Positions 1 through 8,882 of a stretch of DNA of 64,000 nucleotides are shown piece by piece. The notes under the pieces are model-generated. The model was not told the origin of the DNA. It saw only the letters and a list, made by a program, of their open reading frames with translations, and did not search any database. A program made the position numbers and the translations under genes. The first letter of the stretch is position 1; each line of letters opens with the position of its first letter. This stretch comes from an uncultured Lachnospiraceae bacterium (GTDB lineage Bacteria; Bacillota; Clostridia; Lachnospirales; Lachnospiraceae). Where the stretch lies: contig CAJTOL010000011.1 in NCBI GenBank assembly GCA_910577645.1, positions 1 to 64,000 on the forward strand, given 5' to 3'.

Positions 1-220
1 GGCTCTTGAGGGTTTTGGGAGAATGTCCGTTACGTTTGTTGGATGTGGGAGCATCCCCTTTCTGGTTTTTTTCGTAGCCAAGGGATGCATCCAGTTCCGC
101 CTCCATAAGCTCCTGAAGGATATCTTTGAAGCTGTCCCTTAGCAGGCTGTAAACATCAGCCACGCTGTTAAGGTTGTTATCTGCAATAATCTGTCGTATT
201 TGCTGTTTTGTTGCTGGCAT
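1..220 (-). CDS. IS256-family (Mutator-type) transposase, N-terminal part, cut by the window edge
   Basis: The 73 visible residues start MPATKQQIRQIIADNN and run through the stretch LMEAELDASLGYEKN followed by an SNKRNGHSPKTLKS segment, which is the typical N-terminal region of IS256-family DDE transposases. The start at 220 is set by an AAAGGAG ribosome binding site just upstream on the minus strand. The catalytic DDE residues lie outside the window, so intactness cannot be judged. Confidence 0.85.
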   Translation of the reverse strand, partial: MPATKQQIRQIIADNNLNSVADVYSLLRDSFKDILQELMEAELDASLGYEKNQKGDAPTSNKRNGHSPKTLKS

Positions 221-314
221 AAAAATACTCCTTTTCGATAAGAATTGTCATATCTTGATTCTTACCAAAAAAGAGGTATTTTTTTCCAAAGACACAAACT
301 ATTTTACACTACCC
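1..314 (-). mobile_element. IS256-family insertion sequence, 5' end
   Basis: Upstream of the transposase start the minus strand ends in GGGTAGTGTAAAATAGTTTG (reading in from 314), which looks like the terminal inverted repeat of an IS256-type element. The exact boundary is inferred to within a few bases. Directly beyond it lies a hairpin repeat whose left outer arm is missing, so the element probably landed in, or deleted part of, that repeat. Confidence 0.65.
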
Positions 315-323
315 TCCTCTTCT

Positions 324-387
324 CTATTAGCGCTATCCCCGCATCTCGCTAATAGAAAGACTATTTGCTTTATTTTGCAACATATCC
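324..387. repeat. Composite hairpin repeat, copy with left outer arm missing
   Basis: The inner stem CTATTAGC (324-331) pairs with GCTAATAG (348-355). It is followed by a right outer arm, TTTATTTTGCAACATATCC (369-387), that matches the right arm of the complete copy at 2221-2391. The matching left arm is absent where the IS256-type end lies. Confidence 0.65.
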
Positions 388-518
388 TGAATCTTTGACA
401 ACCCTTTGAAAAAGTCCAGCCCATTATATGCTTTATAAGTTCTTCTTTGCTATTATGCTTTATTATCCCTTCCACTTTTCCACCTAGCATTACTTATTAG
501 AACTTTTCACATACACCT

Positions 519-911
519 CTATTTAATAGGCGCTCCACAATATTTACATTCCTCGGTTCTGCCAACAAGGCTATTATTGGCACCACAGCAAGGGCAGATT
601 ACAATCCTTGCTGTAGATTTCTGCTCACCGGCCATAGATTTGCTGAAATGGAGGTTATCATTTGCGGCTGTATTTTTATATCCGATAACAACTTGACGAG
701 AGACTCCATTTATATATGTACCTTCTAAATAGCGCGTTTTACAGTTTCTGGGGATCGTCTTTGTAGCAGCAATGATAGATATTTGACGGATATTGCCGTC
801 CACAATAAGCACCAGCTACTACAAACAAAAAAGCCCGATTGCATCAAATGGTGTTCCAACATTAAAGACGGCTTTTTGGCCCATAGATTTGAATGTTCCA
901 TTTTCCTTCAT
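519..911 (-). pseudogene. Broken zinc-ribbon protein gene
   Basis: An ATG at 911 opens a frame reading MKENGTFKSMGQKAVFNV that ends in tandem TAG stops near 818-823. A second frame then continues to 519 and ends in a zinc ribbon, CPCCG...CKYCGAP. I read the two as one disabled gene: a hydrophobic stretch sits at the join, and the downstream frame has no good start of its own. The family is not recognised beyond the C-terminal zinc ribbon. Alternatively the downstream 97-codon frame is a short gene with a GTG start at 812. Confidence 0.5.
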
Positions 912-958
912 ACCATTTCCTCTGAGTTAAAAAATATACATGAATAAGTTTTCGCGTT

Positions 959-1345
959 TCACTCTTTTAATAGAGTTCCGCATTCCGGACAAAATTTAGA
1001 GCCTGGTTTTATTTTTGAACCGCAGGCTGAACATTTAATAACGCTTTTACCCCAGTTTTTTGATTCTGCGCTTTGCCCGTAAAAATTGCAAAAACGGGAA
1101 TTCTTATCTATGACGGAATTGCAGTGGGGATATTTTTGGGCTTTTGATACATTAATATGCTGTGCCAGACTTCTAAACTGCCTCCCCATAGGTCTGCCCA
1201 GCTCAAAGTCCATTCCCAAGTCGAGAACGGTTCCATAAACCCGCTTTGCAAGGAAACTGGATTTGTTGCTGCCCCTTCCGGAGTATCGAAAGAGTGCTTC
1301 TGCTGATAAATGGAAATGGAATCCAGCAAAGCGCCCCCGTTCTAT
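959..1345 (-). pseudogene. Degenerate zinc-ribbon protein fragment
   Basis: The intact end is a C-terminal zinc ribbon, CSACGSKIKPGSKFCPECG. A decayed ribbon precedes it in which expected cysteine positions are lost (YPHCNS...FCNFYG). Upstream, coding sense moves between two frames near 1215-1260, which suggests a frameshift. The GMDFELGRPMGRQF segment followed by ribbons resembles the tail of SPFH or virion-core-like zinc-ribbon proteins of clostridia, but that link is weak. It sits among other debris. Confidence 0.4.
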
Positions 1346-1373
1346 TGAAATACAAAAATTTATATACTATAAT
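1345..1373 (+). promoter_or_regulatory. Predicted sigma-A promoter for the lipoprotein GDPD gene
   Basis: TTGAAA (1345-1350) and TATAAT (1368-1373) are separated by 17 bases, and the GDPD start lies 60 bases downstream. Confidence 0.65.
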
Positions 1374-1432
1374 TTACATGGCTTCACAGAGAAACTCAAG
1401 CTGCCATTAAGAACTGTAGAATGGAGATTAAC

Positions 1433-2212
1433 ATGAAAAAGAGTTTGTTAATATTGGGAATAGCAGCATCATTAATATTGGGAGGATGTGTAAGAACGGA
1501 GAATCAGATTATGATTACGGCTCATCGGGGAGACCAATCTGCTGCACCGGAAAACACATTGTCAGCATTTGAAGCTGCCATAGAAAATGGGGCGGATTAT
1601 GTTGAGTTGGATGTAACAGAGACTAAGGATGGAATATTGGTGATTCTCCATGATGACAGCTTAATGAGGACGACCGGGCTGGAAAAGAATATCTGGGATG
1701 TTACGTATGAAGAGACTCAGAAGTTAGACGCTGGAAGCTGGTACTTAGCGGATTTTGCAGGGGAAAGAATCCCAACTTTGGAAGAAGTGATTGGGCTTTG
1801 CAAAGGGAAGATAAAAATGAACATTGAGATAAAAATAGCCGGACATGAGTCAAAAGAGTTTGTGGAAAAAGTAGTGGCTCTTATCCAAAGAGAAGAGATT
1901 TTAAACCAGTGCATTGTCACTTCATTTGATTACGATACGGTAAGAAAGGTAAAAGAGCTGGAGCCTTCAATACAAGTTGGACTGATACTGTCAAAGGAAG
2001 GGCAGAGCCTGACAGATTACCAGGATATGGATCTATTCAGTATTTCCAGAAAAATCCTGACAAAAGATATGGTTGAAGAAGTGCATAAGATGGGAAAACC
2101 AGTTCATGTCTGGACGGTTAATAAAAGAAGGGAGATAAAGAAGTTCTGGCGGATGGGAGCAGATAATATTATTACCAATGTCCCGGGAGTAGTTAGAAGA
2201 GTTGTAGAATAG
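1433..2212 (+). CDS. Glycerophosphodiester phosphodiesterase, lipoprotein
   Basis: This enzyme hydrolyses glycerophosphodiesters to glycerol 3-phosphate and an alcohol, probably on the outer face of the membrane. The 259-residue protein begins with a lipoprotein signal (MKKSLLILGIAASLILGGC, lipobox LGGC with Cys at about 19). The GDPD motifs follow: HRG at 31-33, the PENT glutamate at 40, ELDV near 63, LHDD near 77, and the C-terminal VWTVN and GADNIITNVP segments. The ATG at 1433 is preferred over one at 1421 because a GGAG site lies six bases before it. It stands alone between a strong promoter and a composite hairpin terminator, in otherwise decayed surroundings. A second GDPD gene lies at the far end of the window. 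Confidence 0.9.
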   Translation: MKKSLLILGIAASLILGGCVRTENQIMITAHRGDQSAAPENTLSAFEAAIENGADYVELDVTETKDGILVILHDDSLMRTTGLEKNIWDVTYEETQKLDAGSWYLADFAGERIPTLEEVIGLCKGKIKMNIEIKIAGHESKEFVEKVVALIQREEILNQCIVTSFDYDTVRKVKELEPSIQVGLILSKEGQSLTDYQDMDLFSISRKILTKDMVEEVHKMGKPVHVWTVNKRREIKKFWRMGADNIITNVPGVVRRVVE

Positions 2213-2220
2213 ATTAATGA

Positions 2221-2391
2221 GGGGATGCTGTAAAATGAAATGAAGGGAGCTTCTATTAGCAGAGGCCTTTATCTTGAGTAAATTTGTACCGAATAGGACG
2301 AATGCAATCCGTTATAAGCGGAGATATTAACGAGAGCTGGCCAACAGCGCTAATAGAAAGTTTTTGCTTTCATTTTGCAACATCCTTTTTT
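2221..2391. repeat. Complete composite (nested) hairpin repeat, probable terminator
   Basis: The outer arms GGATGCTGTAAAATGAAA (2223-2240) and TTTCATTTTGCAACATCC (2368-2385) are near-perfect inverted repeats followed by a T-run. Nested inside are TTCTATTAGC (2251-2260) and GCTAATAGAA (2349-2358). The position just after the GDPD stop suits transcription termination. Confidence 0.7.
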
Positions 2392-2423
2392 GACCGTATA
2401 ATGAATCAATCCTTTCTAAATTC

Positions 2424-2560
2424 CTACCCCTCCACTCATAAAAAACTGTTCTTTGAGCCAAGGCGAATCAAAAGCCGCCTCTGTAAAATCACAATTAATA
2501 ATATTTACTCCAGGCAGAGAAATCAGCTTTTTTATACAGGAAATTTCCGCTGTTTCCCCG
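2424..2560 (-). repeat. Duplicated gene fragment, copy 1
   Basis: About 137 bp here match 3028-3166 at most positions. On the minus strand this copy belongs to a 74-codon open frame (2416-2640) ending NIINCDFTEAAFDSPW, which looks like the tail of a pentapeptide-repeat-like protein. Copy 2 has stops in that frame, so both are most likely debris of one ancestral gene family. Confidence 0.5.
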
Positions 2561-2610
2561 TTGTGCTGCAGGCCGGAAACGTCATAAATACAGATAGCTC
2601 CGTCACTGGT

Positions 2611-2685
2611 GAAATATGCTCTAAATGGCTTCTTAATCACGAGATTTTCTCATGGTTAGTGGAGAACTCATTTAGAGCATATTTC
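2611..2685. repeat. 17-bp perfect inverted repeat
   Basis: GAAATATGCTCTAAATG (2611-2627) is exactly repeated in inverse at 2669-2685 with a 41-base loop. It lies directly before a serine-recombinase remnant, so it may mark an old inversion or insertion event. No T-run follows. Confidence 0.6.
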
Positions 2686-2703
2686 ATGTAAGGAGGCAGA
2701 CGC

Positions 2704-2784
2704 TATGACGAAAGCCAAAATCACTCCATTATACGAAAGATGGAGCCGTGATGATGAAATGACAAATAGACGTAAAGCCAAGTG
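2704..2784 (+). pseudogene. Remnant of a large serine recombinase (Tn4451/TnpX-type N-terminus)
   Basis: An AAGGAGG site precedes a 26-codon frame, MTKAKITPLYERWSRDDEMT, followed by NRRKAK and a stop. KITPLYERLSRDDE is the usual opening of large serine recombinases of clostridial conjugative and mobilisable elements; here a few residues later the frame breaks. The rest of the gene is missing, which implies excision or deletion of the host element. Confidence 0.6.
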
Positions 2785-3155
2785 ATTTTGACTTCTTATC
2801 ATCCTATGGGAATCTCTCGTGTGTTTGCCGCAATATTATTGCTTACAATTTCTACTTTATTGGGAACCTGTGTAGAAATCCCCAGTTGGTTTGCAAAGAA
2901 ATTTCTGGAATAAAAGCCTTCTCATATGTTGATTAAGTGCAGGCCTTGAAATTCCTTCTATATTTAATATCCGAAAAAAGATAGGCTCTGTTGCTTTATA
3001 ATTGGCAAGTAAATAACCTTCCTAATTACCACCCCTCCACTCATAAAAACCTGTTCTTCAAGCCAAGGCGTATCAAAAACAGCCCCTGTAAAATTACAAT
3101 TAGTAATATTTACTCTAGGCAGGGAAATGCGGCTTTTTTATAGAGGGAATTTCCG
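2785..3155. other. Intergenic debris, no supported gene
   Basis: The stretch holds a 35-codon open frame (2806-2913, plus strand, one hydrophobic segment, no ribosome binding site) and most of the second copy of the duplicated fragment. Nothing else is supported. Confidence 0.4.
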
Positions 3156-3166
3156 CTATCTCCCCA
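3028..3166 (-). repeat. Duplicated gene fragment, copy 2, abutting the end of the RSH-like gene
   Basis: It matches 2424-2560. Its edge overlaps the stop codon of the neighbouring HD-TGS gene, suggesting that gene acquired its present 3' end when the duplicated segment arrived. Confidence 0.5.
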
Positions 3167-4601
3167 CAAAGCCATAATTCCGCTCAAACCACCTTACCAG
3201 GCAGTTCATTGCACGAGGCGTTTTTACATATTCAAACCATATAAATTCTGCACAGGGAATATCATTTCCCTGGATAGAATGGGTAACAATCTTGACCTGG
3301 TCGGATTCATTTAAGACCGTATTTAGGGAGACCTCCACATTGTTTACATATGCGGTTTTGGCACATAATCCGATATTCTCATGGACAGCAAAAGCAAAGT
3401 CCAGAACTGTTGCGCCTTTGGCAATTCTTTTTGTTTTGTGATCTTTAGTATAAACGGTAATTTTGTAGTCGCTGACAGAATCAGGCGCAAAAGTTTCCCT
3501 AGGAGGCAGATAGATTTTTCGTTTAGGGTTATTTCCGTATAAATAAAGTTCGTAATATTCGCGGCTAAAAATGGAAAGCCGGTACTGATTACAGGCCCGA
3601 TCCGCCAATAAGAGAATAAATGGCTCGTCTGTCTGTTCCGTGAGAATATCTGTTATAACAATGGATTCTTCCTTCAGGTACTGTTTGTAGAAGGAGAGGA
3701 AAAAGGACAGAGGAGTATCGAAACATTTTTGCTCCAAAATTAAAAATATATCATATAGAGGAACTGTATATTTAGTAATGGCCTGCCCATATCTGGGTTT
3801 ATCCTTATTGAGATATGGTTTGACCTCTAAATAAATTTCATATATGGCTCTTTGCTTAAATATGCAATTGTATACTTTCGCGCCGTTTTGGAGCAGATTC
3901 TGGGAATTGAGCAGGGAGTCAAGCTGTAAAAAGACTTTAAAGAATAAGCTTTTTACAAGTTTTGTAGCGCTTTTATTTCTACTTAATAAATTGTGGTAGG
4001 CGTCGGACACTCCTTTATATGCGGCGGCCTCTTTAGCATGGAAGCAGGCGTCTGCTAAAAGAATGGATAGGTAGCTATTATGAGTTTCTTTAGCCAGGGG
4101 GAGATATAATTCTTCTGTCTCTTTAATTTTTCGGGCTTGAGCCGGCTGGGGGCATTTGTGAATCGTATGAAGATTGTGAATACGGCCGGCAAGTTTTAAA
4201 TAAAGGGGGCGGTAATCCTCTTTAATAAGCTCTGAGAGAGAGTCGTGAAACGTAAATTGATACCCTCCTGAGTGATGGGGAGTCTTATTTATTGACACCG
4301 ATGCTACCAGTTCCGCAACCGAATCGCCCACACAGTCTTTTAAATCCCGGCTCTCTCCCCCATGTTCCAATGTATCATGCAGCAATGCTGCTGCAATCAA
4401 TTCTGCATCCAGCCCCATGTCAGCCAGAATACGGGCTGTTGCCCAAGGATGGGTAATGAAAGGAGTACCATTCTTTCTCAGCTCATTTTTATGAATTTTT
4501 TCTGCCAATAAAGCAGCATTTCGAATAAGGGTCTCATCCTGTAAGCTTAACTTTTTTGCAACAGCAATGATTCTTTGATAATCATTGTTCGTGGTGGACA
4601 T
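3156..4601 (-). CDS. RelA/SpoT-like (RSH) protein with HD and TGS domains, probably catalytically degenerate
   Basis: Residues about 20-160 form an RSH-type HD domain (GTPFITHPWATARIL, then ALLHDTLEHGG, then LKLAGRIHNLHT). Residues about 380-442 form a TGS domain (ITVYTKD...IAKGATVLDFAFAVHENIG), followed by the first part of the helical domain (FEYVKTPRAMNCLVRWF). In active RSH hydrolases the third motif is LADRxHN; here the metal-binding Asp is Gly, and the usual HDxxEDT is HDTLEHG. The middle region (about 200-370) aligns only faintly with the ppGpp synthetase domain and lacks its catalytic motifs. Family knowledge therefore suggests a regulator or sensor rather than a working (p)ppGpp enzyme. 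The start overlaps the upstream regulator gene by 20 bases, so the two are translationally linked. At 481 residues it is shorter than the usual 700-plus, and the 3' end abuts a duplicated fragment. Confidence 0.7.
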   Translation of the reverse strand: MSTTNNDYQRIIAVAKKLSLQDETLIRNAALLAEKIHKNELRKNGTPFITHPWATARILADMGLDAELIAAALLHDTLEHGGESRDLKDCVGDSVAELVASVSINKTPHHSGGYQFTFHDSLSELIKEDYRPLYLKLAGRIHNLHTIHKCPQPAQARKIKETEELYLPLAKETHNSYLSILLADACFHAKEAAAYKGVSDAYHNLLSRNKSATKLVKSLFFKVFLQLDSLLNSQNLLQNGAKVYNCIFKQRAIYEIYLEVKPYLNKDKPRYGQAITKYTVPLYDIFLILEQKCFDTPLSFFLSFYKQYLKEESIVITDILTEQTDEPFILLLADRACNQYRLSIFSREYYELYLYGNNPKRKIYLPPRETFAPDSVSDYKITVYTKDHKTKRIAKGATVLDFAFAVHENIGLCAKTAYVNNVEVSLNTVLNESDQVKIVTHSIQGNDIPCAEFIWFEYVKTPRAMNCLVRWFERNYGFVGR

Positions 4602-5691
4602 GATGCTTCTCCTTTTTTGGCAGATAGGTTTTGATTAATTCGTAAAATTTCCGATCCTCTTCATCAATTTGGTGAAATCGCAGAGATTGTTCTGAAATAA
4701 TATTACCTATGGTGTGGGTTAAGTAGGGCTCAATAATAACAGAAGATTGTTCTGGGCCTAAATTGAGCGTCCGGTACAATTTATCGATAAAGGTATAAAT
4801 TTCGTGAGCATTAAATGGCAGGGGATTTGCTTTTCCCATATATAAATATGAGGCTATTTCTTCGGGGGAAGCAGAGTTAAGGCTATTTTTAGATAAAGCA
4901 ATATACTGCACACAGGGAAGAGAACGTTTTTTTGATATGGAATTAATCGTTCCTAATCCACCTAAATAGTCGTTTCTATCATTTAGGGTGGGGCGCTGAA
5001 ACAACATAGACGCATTATCAAGTCCACGAACTAAATTAATAGAAAAATAATTGTTGTGCTCAGGGGGTAAAGTTAAGTTCCCTCTGTAAATATGCTTGGC
5101 TCCGTTAACGGAAAAGTCCTGCAGAAATTTTTCCCGATTCTCGGAAGCCAGTTTATGCACGTTTAAGTATATCTCTGTAAGGCTGTCCGGATCATGAATT
5201 CCCATAATGGCTCTTGCTTCCAGCTTATATGGGGAAGGGGGAGCGCCTTCATAAATATCAATAAGGCCATAGTCAAGAAGGTTGTCGCCAGCTTTTCCGT
5301 CAAATGTAGCGTCCCCGTTAAAAAAGTAATAGGCAAAATATAAGCCGGTATACTTTCGGATATCAATAAATTCCCTGGAGCGATCTTCAGAGGACGGAAC
5401 AGCAACCGAACCGGAACTTTGCAGATGCATCATAATTTCGGATTCTGTTAAAATAGAGTTTATTAACTGATCCAAGGAAAAGCCAAATTCTGTATGTAAA
5501 TATACAAAAAAGCGTAAATCTATGTCTCTTTTCCCATTTTTATACATGGAAATAATGGGTTGAGTAGCTTGGATTTCATTGGCATGCTCTTCCTGAGTGT
5601 GTTTCTTATCAAGTTTTAAAATATTTTGAGCATTCTGATTCATATTATGAATACAATTCGATATATTACTTTCAAAGTCCCTGTTTTTCAT
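4582..5691 (-). CDS. XRE-like regulator with a large C-terminal domain of unknown function
   Basis: Residues about 20-85 look like an XRE helix-turn-helix unit (PIISMYKNGKRDIDLRFFVYL, then FGFSLDQLI). About 280 residues of unrecognised domain follow, probably a sensor or partner-binding part. An ATG at 5691 fits the AAGGGAGG site (six-base spacing) better than the ATG at 5697. It is the first gene of a two-gene unit with the RSH-like protein and diverges from the five-gene block starting at 5939, so it is the natural candidate regulator of both. The HTH call rests on pattern only. Confidence 0.6.
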   Translation of the reverse strand: MKNRDFESNISNCIHNMNQNAQNILKLDKKHTQEEHANEIQATQPIISMYKNGKRDIDLRFFVYLHTEFGFSLDQLINSILTESEIMMHLQSSGSVAVPSSEDRSREFIDIRKYTGLYFAYYFFNGDATFDGKAGDNLLDYGLIDIYEGAPPSPYKLEARAIMGIHDPDSLTEIYLNVHKLASENREKFLQDFSVNGAKHIYRGNLTLPPEHNNYFSINLVRGLDNASMLFQRPTLNDRNDYLGGLGTINSISKKRSLPCVQYIALSKNSLNSASPEEIASYLYMGKANPLPFNAHEIYTFIDKLYRTLNLGPEQSSVIIEPYLTHTIGNIISEQSLRFHQIDEEDRKFYELIKTYLPKKEKHHVHHEQ

Positions 5692-5866
5692 ACCCATCCT
5701 CCCTTAAAACTAAAAGTTATATAATTATTATAATATATCGGAAAATTAAATAAAAGAATAATTTTATACAAAATCCGTCAAGTTTTTTTGGAAGATTATA
5801 TAAAAGCAGCAGAAGAACATATTTTGTAATATTCATATAATAATTTGTAATATTTTTTGCAGAATT

Positions 5867-5881
5867 GTTATTGGTAATAAC
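5867..5881. promoter_or_regulatory. Candidate operator palindrome in the divergent intergenic region
   Basis: GTTATTGGTAATAAC has perfect 6-base arms around a 3-base centre. It ends 14 bases before TATACT (5895-5900), a possible -10 for the rightward genes, so it would cover the -35 region. The surrounding 240 bases are very AT-rich and also contain two direct TTTGTAATATT copies (5823-5833 and 5844-5854). Confidence 0.45.
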
Positions 5882-5938
5882 GTTTTTAGAGGCCTATACT
5901 GAAATCAATAAATAATTGGAAAGACAGGAGGAAGCGTT

Positions 5939-7126
5939 ATGAAGACAAGATTTTTAAAATGGAGTATTTTACTAGTTGCAATATTTGCTGTAATTCCCTA
6001 CATGTTTACAAAATATCCGGATTATCGATTTTCTTGGAATATGCTCATGGTACTCCTGATATGCCTTATAGTTGGAGATTGGATTTTAAAAAGAAAGAAC
6101 CGTTATGGAGGCTATATTGTGTGGGCGCTCTTGTCTATTGTAATGGCAAATAAATGGTTCAGCTATCAGGAATTGTTAATAACATTTCCGGTTTTAAGTG
6201 GGATTTCCGGGACTGCCGCATTGGGGGCAGGGGCCCTGTTGGTTATTTTGTCTGCGTTTTGTACAGGAGTTTACAATATGTGCCATATAAAAATTGCGAA
6301 AAGAAAAGGCAGGCGGGATTCGGTTCCTTATGTAGAAGCGGGGATTGGGATAAAACAGAGAATAGAGGAAAGCGATATTGCAGAGAAAACAGGGATAAGC
6401 CGTTTGGATTATGAGACCTTTAAGATGAATGAAGAGAAAACTGAGAATGTGCCTCAGATAAAGATGAGGGTAATCATTGGAAGCGTTGCAGCAGTGATGG
6501 CTATAGTGGCTCTGGGAGGGCTTATTACGATAGCTGCCTTTCAAAATCGGGATATCTTAAAGCAGATCGACAGTAAAGAACTTTTGCAAATATTGTTGGA
6601 TGCGGCAATATTGCTGATGGCGACTTTTATGGCAATCTGTAGCGTGATTATGATTATTTTGGCATTTATCAAATCCTTTATTAGGGTCTTGCAGGATATG
6701 GTTTGGCGGAAAAGGGGAATTGATACTGAAAATAGTTTTATTTTAGGTTGTGTAAGTATCCTGCTGACAGCATTTTTCTACATATTTTTTAGAAAGGCTA
6801 CAATGCAGGACTTCTATGAAATGATAAATGGAGGAACTGAAGCAATTGCGCTGCTGGCCTTTGTAGTTACATTAATAATATTAGTGATGACGTATCATAT
6901 GACATACCGTTTGCTTAACTCCTGTCTGAGAAAAGAGGGATTAGTCCACCAGTATTCAGATGAAATCCTTCACTTATTGGCCAAAACTGTAATGGAACTG
7001 CTGAAAAAATTGACAGAAACCGTAACAAAAGTACCGGATTTATATGACATGCTTTTAGTAGGCGGAGAAAAGGCAGGGCGTAGTCTGGTTCAACTTCTAT
7101 TTGAAGATGAGGAGGATGAAGAATAA
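5939..7126 (+). CDS. Polytopic membrane protein of unknown function (first gene of the Hsp70/HD block)
   Basis: The 395-residue protein has about eight hydrophobic segments in two groups: residues about 8-115 (three or four) and about 175-325 (four), separated by a charged 60-residue loop. The C-terminus is cytoplasm-like and ends in a run of Asp/Glu. No family is recognised. An AGGAGG site precedes the ATG. One base separates its stop from the next gene's start, so the two are almost certainly co-translated. Confidence 0.7.
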   Translation: MKTRFLKWSILLVAIFAVIPYMFTKYPDYRFSWNMLMVLLICLIVGDWILKRKNRYGGYIVWALLSIVMANKWFSYQELLITFPVLSGISGTAALGAGALLVILSAFCTGVYNMCHIKIAKRKGRRDSVPYVEAGIGIKQRIEESDIAEKTGISRLDYETFKMNEEKTENVPQIKMRVIIGSVAAVMAIVALGGLITIAAFQNRDILKQIDSKELLQILLDAAILLMATFMAICSVIMIILAFIKSFIRVLQDMVWRKRGIDTENSFILGCVSILLTAFFYIFFRKATMQDFYEMINGGTEAIALLAFVVTLIILVMTYHMTYRLLNSCLRKEGLVHQYSDEILHLLAKTVMELLKKLTETVTKVPDLYDMLLVGGEKAGRSLVQLLFEDEEDEE

Positions 7127-7127
7127 A

Positions 7128-8678
7128 ATGAGTACAATGAGAGAGAAGAAGAATTATGAATGGAAGACACCGAGAATTTCCTGGGGGATTTTTGCAATTA
7201 TTTCAGCAATTACAACTTCATTGGGTATGTGTGAAACTTTTTTTGACGGAAATTATCTGGCAGGGGTTTTTATTGCAATTGCGATTCAGCTTTTGCTGAT
7301 ATGGATGAATAAAAAGATCGCAAAGATGTATTCCGAGCTTTCTACAAAAGTGTTAAAGAGACTGTTAATTGCCATGTATATGGCAACAGTACTTTGGTCC
7401 ACCGGGTTTTCATTTGTTTATATCAGCAACCATGTTTACTCATCTGTGTTCATGAGAGATGACCAGGAACTTTTGACAAAAGCTTATCAAAATCACATTG
7501 CCAGCCTGAAGGAGGCGGCTGAAGAAGATTTCACCCAGGTCCTGGATACAGTTATCGGAGAGATTTCTCAATTACAAAGCGGATTTACAGAAGATAGCGG
7601 GACAGAAGCAGTGGATACCATGGAGTTTCCGGATTTTGACGCTTTAGAACAATGGTTTGCCCAGGACGCAGAAATGCTTCAAATTATTTGCAAAGGGAGA
7701 GATTTTGAGCAGGGGAAGCCGGTTGGCGGCACAGAAAATTTATTAGCGGTTATGGCTAACAAAATAGACGAGATGGAACAGAAAAAGCAGGATATTGAGA
7801 CAAAAAGAAATGAAGTAGAAGGAGAGATAAATGACGCGAAAGATAATATTTTAAACTGGTCTATAGAAAAATATCGGATACGTGCCGGGACAACACAGGA
7901 TAAAGAGCTGGGAAAGCTGATTGCTGAGGAAAACAACAAATTGACAACATTAAAGACACAAAACAGCCAGTTGAAAACGGAACTTAATGAGCTGAACAAT
8001 ATTTTGCAAGAGGTCTGTCATTTAGAAAGCTGCATTTTGGTGTGTTCCCAAAGCCTGGAAAGCACTATTTCTTCAAAATTTGCACGAATCCTGGTGCTTT
8101 TGGGGGATGAGGAACCGGATATGGAAGAAGCAGAGCAATTGGCAGATGAGATATATGCGGCTCTTTCTATAAAATTAGAGGAAGGCGGAGACAATACGAT
8201 TTATGCGGAAAAAATGAGGGAGTATTTAAGGTTAAAACAGCATTTAAATGAACTGAAAGATATTCGGACAGCTCAGGAATACTGTATGGACGCAGCCGAA
8301 GGAAAGACCATATTGAATACGGAAAGCATGGTTTGCTCATACCCAACAGAAGAAGTGAAAAATCAGTGGCGGCATATGTGGAACCAGGAATATATAAATA
8401 TGAAGGCAAGCCTTTTGCTGCTTCCGTCTGCAAAAGAAAAGACTGTACAGAAGATTAATAAGTCTATTTTATGGATGCAGAGGAGCCTTCTGACGGATCT
8501 AAATAATATAGAGAGAGCGGTATATTATCTGACATGTCCACATTCTTTTCTGGCCTGGCTGGCTTTTTTGCTGGCATTGTTTATGGATGCATCCCCGATT
8601 ATTTTTATGGCAGTGCAGAGAGAATTAAAGAAGAAAGAAAACATAGGGATTGGAAGAGAACCGGTGATTGCGCTGTGA
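7128..8678 (+). CDS. Membrane-anchored coiled-coil protein of unknown function
   Basis: Of 516 residues, about 18-95 contain two or three membrane segments. Residues about 105-455 are a long soluble region rich in Glu, Lys and Gln with predicted coiled coil (for example EQKKQDIETKRNEVEGEI). A last hydrophobic segment (FLAWLAFLLALFMDASPIIF) lies near 475-495. The arrangement is that of a membrane sensor or scaffold with a large inter-membrane-segment domain. The ATG at 7128 follows the previous stop by one base and uses a GAGGAGG inside that gene. It resembles DUF4407-style proteins in layout only. Confidence 0.65.
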   Translation: MSTMREKKNYEWKTPRISWGIFAIISAITTSLGMCETFFDGNYLAGVFIAIAIQLLLIWMNKKIAKMYSELSTKVLKRLLIAMYMATVLWSTGFSFVYISNHVYSSVFMRDDQELLTKAYQNHIASLKEAAEEDFTQVLDTVIGEISQLQSGFTEDSGTEAVDTMEFPDFDALEQWFAQDAEMLQIICKGRDFEQGKPVGGTENLLAVMANKIDEMEQKKQDIETKRNEVEGEINDAKDNILNWSIEKYRIRAGTTQDKELGKLIAEENNKLTTLKTQNSQLKTELNELNNILQEVCHLESCILVCSQSLESTISSKFARILVLLGDEEPDMEEAEQLADEIYAALSIKLEEGGDNTIYAEKMREYLRLKQHLNELKDIRTAQEYCMDAAEGKTILNTESMVCSYPTEEVKNQWRHMWNQEYINMKASLLLLPSAKEKTVQKINKSILWMQRSLLTDLNNIERAVYYLTCPHSFLAWLAFLLALFMDASPIIFMAVQRELKKKENIGIGREPVIAL

Positions 8679-8803
8679 GAGAAGGCGCTCTTCACAGGTG
8701 AGCCGAGGGTTTTTAGGTGGTGATGAATGCCTGAAAGCCTTCGTCTTTTGTTCTTTATAGTTATCGGTAATGGAAAGAAGCATATAGAATATACCACAAC
8801 CTA

Positions 8804-8832
8804 TTGAATTATATATCAAAAAAATATATAAT
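8804..8832 (+). promoter_or_regulatory. Predicted internal promoter of the HD/Hsp70 sub-operon
   Basis: TTGAAT (8804-8809) and TATAAT (8827-8832) are 17 bases apart in a very AT-rich 200-base gap. The three downstream genes can therefore be expressed separately from the two membrane genes. Confidence 0.6.
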
Positions 8833-8882
8833 ATATATAAAAATATTAGCAGTAATATACAAAAGACAAGGAGGCTGACAAT

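Noticed and set aside
2806..2913. 35-codon frame with a hydrophobic segment
   Set aside because: No ribosome binding site and surrounded by debris; could not be supported as a gene or toxin.
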